Source: Ustulina deusta (taxonomy: Eukaryota > Ascomycota > Sordariomycetes > Xylariales > Xylariaceae). Taken from it: a DNA stretch of 64,000 bases. Under the pieces are notes generated by a model, which searched no databases, was not told the origin of the DNA, and saw only the letters and a list, made by a program, of their open reading frames with translations. The position numbers and the translations under genes were made by a program. Below are positions 61,101 through 64,000 of this stretch, piece after piece (positions within the stretch are counted from its first letter, which is position 1; each line of letters starts with the position of its first letter). The DNA lies in the NCBI GenBank assembly GCA_023159155.1, contig JAJNNX010000026.1, forward strand, positions 62,001 through 126,000, in the 5' to 3' direction.

Positions 61101-63222
61101 TCAAGTGCTCTCGGTGTCCTCATCCTCATCGAGACCTAGTAATGTTTTGTCTACGTCATCAAGTTCCTCATCCTCATCTTTCCCCTCGGGCGCAGCCTCG
61201 AGCTCATCAGCGCCACTGTCGATGCCTAAAAGCTCCTTATCGACCTCATCTAAGTCGTCAGCATCTTCCATGGTCACATCTCCGTTAGTATCGCCAAGTC
61301 TGCCGTTGGCGTTAGCCTTCCCGTTCGGTCGAGCTTTTTTGATCTGTACTTTATCAGGGGTAGCGAGGCGTTCGAGCTCCATAATCGGATCAGGAAGGGT
61401 TTCATCTAGGATATGACCTACGGGATGTCGCTTGTTCGGCGGAATGATCCCTAAATCTCGTCGACCACTCCACCGCTTAAGCCGCCGATTAGCTCTTCTT
61501 ATTGCCGCTGCATACGATGCGGGCTCTTCGCCAAAGTTGTCCTCTTCGTGTGCAAGTTGACATAGACCCCCGAAGCCCCGATCTCGAAAGACAGATCTGC
61601 TGCTTATATGTGTTCTGACATCTTCCTCATCACTGTCAACAAAAGGGTCTGTCATGGCGTCTAGGCGCCGTTTCGTACGGATGATCACACCCTCCTGTCG
61701 CCGCAGTTTTCGTGAAGCGTGATGCTGCTTTCGAAGACCACGGTCTAGTATATATTCTACACGCTGACTACGGTTACGCTCCACTGCCAACTGGTGCGCG
61801 GTAGGAGGCCGCGGCTTTCGTGGAACGATGCCTTCAGGAGCGTGGGAGCCGGAACCGGCAGGCGAGGAGGCATCGAAGAGTTGATACTTCAGAGAGGCGC
61901 CACCACGACGTATAGTGCTGTTGATACCAAGGCGAGATAGAGCTCTTGGGGGTGGAGTTGACCGGGTACTATCCATGTCCGACTCGTGCTTCGAAGGCCG
62001 TATGCGTGGTAGGATCGCCGCTGAGGGACTCTCCTCGACAAGGAGCTTAGTCCTTGAGCCCCTCTTGGTCTGGCTGTCAACTACGTAGGCTTGATCGGCG
62101 GCAATGATCTTGGCCCTGTGACTTTGTTTCTCGCGCCCAAACTCAACTTCTTCCGGCGAGTCTATATTCTCGCGTGCTTCTTCTTCTGCAGTCATCTCTT
62201 CCATCCGAGGGACGCCTTGGTTGGCGAGACCGAGTCCATAATCGACACCGGCGCCAAATGGGTTCTCTTCGCAACCCTCCTCAGTAAAGTCAGATTCTAG
62301 ATACTGCCACATCAGCCATAGAAATGCTTTTGCACGAGATGTGCTAGTATAATTTGTTTTCATGACGAGGTCATGAAATTCGCAACCACTCGGGAAGTGT
62401 AGTTCCGCAACCTGGGGTGCTTGCGCGCCTATCAGGAAAATGAGGTTGACGGGGTTCGATCGCGGCGACTTCAGGTTCTTGAAATCGGCTAAGTCGTGGG
62501 GTTCGGGCCGATCTTCAGCAGCCCCTTTTAGAATAGATTTTAACCTGGGAGCGTCTTGCAGCTGCTTATATGCAGAAGCATCTTGATGGGCTTGTAGAGA
62601 TGGGATAGCATGGTAGGTTCTCAATTGAGCTCGCATTTCGGGGAAGACTAGATGGTATAGGTTAGCTGAATCCTCTCGTCCGTGAAGCAGAAGAAGGGGC
62701 CGTACAGTTCAGCGTAGTATTCATTCGTCCAACATTGACAAGTAAGCAGACCATAGCCATGCCCTTCGCAGCCTCGCGATCACTGAGGAGCTTGTCTCGA
62801 AGGACTTTGCTAGTCTTGCTGCTCCTCGCCATTGTGTCGATATATAAGTCCGCAAAGCTCTGCTTTTCCGAATTTCCAGGTTCGTAGCTATTGGTGAATA
62901 CTTTTGTTTCGTCGTCAAAGACAGCGCGTAGAAAGTCGTACTGAATGTCACGTCTCCATAAGGGCTCGCCGTCCTCTTTCTTGAGGTGCCTGATCTTGCC
63001 GACAACAGGAAACGACCCCCCTCCCGCAGCGGAACCGGCAGCACCGGCAGCAGTAGAGGCCCTGGGCTTCCGTTTCGTTGCGTGCGCCGAGTCGGGGCCG
63101 ATCATGCTGGAGTCGAGATTGCCATCGGGTGTGCCGTCTCTGGGGGTGCCGGCCGCGCTTGAAGGTTGCGACCATCGGCCTGGAGATCCACGGCTGGAAG
63201 CCATGGAAGCCATGGAAGTCAT
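61101..63222 (-). CDS. ies1: INO80 chromatin-remodelling complex subunit Ies1
   Basis: Fungus-specific subunit of the INO80 nucleosome remodeller, nuclear. Exons 62706-63222 and 61101-62647 on the minus strand, 687 aa. The 58-nt intron (GTACGG donor, CAGCTAACC branch, CATCTAG acceptor) joins VGRMNTTLN to FFPEMRAQLRTYHAIPSLQ. The conserved core is at about 70-290: KIRHLKKEDGEPLWRRDIQYDFLRAVF, DAPRLKSILKGA, SNPVNLIFLIGAQAP and SRAKAFLWLMWQYLESDF. A basic region with RVEYILDRGLRKQHHASRKLRR follows, then an acidic tail with two similar repeats (DELDDVDK/LDEVDKELLGID type). The start region is Ser/Met-rich; other in-frame Mets at residues 4 and 7 are possible starts. Confidence 0.92.
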
Positions 63223-64000
63223 GGGGCAGTCGGCGATGATGACAGAATTGGGGATGGAGAGTGAGGCAGAGAAGGAGAGGTGGAAGAAGTTGTGAAGGTG
63301 GGCGATGGCCGATGATTGTCAGGGGAGGGATCAGTGCGACCCAGACAGCGTGGCGTGGCGGCTGGACCACCACAACTGATTGCGCGACCGAGAGAATGCT
63401 GCAACTGACCTGGGCTGTGGACAGCAGGGCAGCGACAACTACCAACCGCTGCCCGAAGAATTAAATACGTGTAAGATGTACCGCGCGTCAATGTATCCAC
63501 AGTAGGTAATGCTCTTACGCTCAATGGTGTCGGGACTGTGCACGAGTAGCCACAGCTATTGTTCCATTGTGGAGGGAGGAGAAGGAAATGCAGAGTGAAT
63601 AGACTCACGTTTTAGGCGTGGGCGAGTCATCAGATGAACATGAGGTTGTTGGTGCCACCACGGGGCGCGCCTTGTTCGTTTTGCAAATCCTGCTCTCATC
63701 ACCTGGGCAATTAAGTTACTCCCTAATGGACTACCTACGGCATGTATGCGTGGGTTGGGGGGATAGGTCAGGATGGGTTAGCTCCCTGCCGTACACTACG
63801 GAGGTAGCCTCGCCTCCGAGGGCCTGCGTATTAGTACCTAAGGTATAGGTACCTACCTAGGTAGGTGCTTAGGTACATAGGTAGCTGTACCTGTCTCATG
63901 TGCACGGCTCTCTGGGTAGGTATACTCTAGGTGTGTACCACAGTGTAGAGCTACCTACCTAACCTAACTCACTAACTAGCACTACCTTAAGTACCTAGGT
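63223..64000. other. ies1 promoter and right window edge with TACCTAGGTA words
   Basis: No gene was recognised. The last 170 bp (about 63833-64000) are dominated by TACCTAGGTAGGTAC-type words. Confidence 0.6.

Noticed and set aside
1..64000. tRNA, 5S rRNA and CRISPR arrays
   Set aside because: No B-box-like GGTTCGANTCC on either strand in a cloverleaf context, no 5S-like sequence, and no regularly spaced repeats with unique spacers were noticed by eye.

Overview
The window looks like nuclear DNA of a filamentous ascomycete (Pezizomycotina), most likely a Sordariomycete. Genes are split by short introns (mostly 50-100 nt) with GTRNGY donors, CTRAY branch sites and YAG acceptors. The protein set is fungal: Set1, Yor1-type ABCC, Csi2-like mucin, F-BAR/DEP/RhoGAP, Ies1. 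Intergenic DNA is dotted with TACCTAGGTA-type palindromic words. Species cannot be fixed from the sequence alone. I see no tRNA, rRNA or CRISPR.

I support 20 protein genes. Exon coordinates were derived by hand from splice signals and reading-frame closure; every multi-exon model sums to a multiple of three. From left to right: a tyrosine phosphatase of family 3 (+), a Trm140/METTL2-like tRNA m3C methyltransferase (-), COQ10 (+), a coiled-coil/ubiquitin-like-domain protein (-), a 3.8 kb gene-free stretch, EMC2 (-), a 2.4 kb gene-free stretch, AP-3 delta adaptin (+), and an F-BAR/DEP/RhoGAP protein (-). A 2.5 kb gap follows, holding a 422-bp inverted-repeat element. Next come a membrane dipeptidase (+), mitochondrial ribosomal uS13 (-), an ER cyclophilin (+), TRM112 (+), a BIG1/VOA1-type protein (-), RRP17 (+), tropomyosin (-), a D-box securin-like protein (+), SET1 (-), an MCT-like MFS transporter (+), FCF1 (-), a CSI2-like wall protein (+), a Yor1-like ABCC pump (-) and INO80 subunit IES1 (-).

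The genes are housekeeping in character and do not form an operon or a metabolic cluster. Themes recur by chance of position: ER biogenesis (EMC2, cyclophilin B, BIG1), tRNA/rRNA maturation (Trm140-like, Trm112, Rrp17, Fcf1), chromatin (Set1, Ies1), trafficking and polarity (AP-3 delta, RhoGAP, tropomyosin, Csi2), and export or uptake (MFS, ABCC).

The points most worth a second look are these: (1) three genes whose start codon is split by, abutted by or within two bases of an intron (AP-3 delta, uS13m, ULD protein); (2) FCF1 broken into 12 coding exons, one of 10 nt; (3) a cyclophilin whose last intron, if retained or spliced, switches between a soluble HVEL-ending and a membrane-anchored protein; (4) the fold-back element with 52-bp perfect terminal repeats and an AT-rich core; (5) a D-box protein that may be securin; (6) an apparently missing arginine finger in the RhoGAP. 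I found no convincing new multi-gene system.
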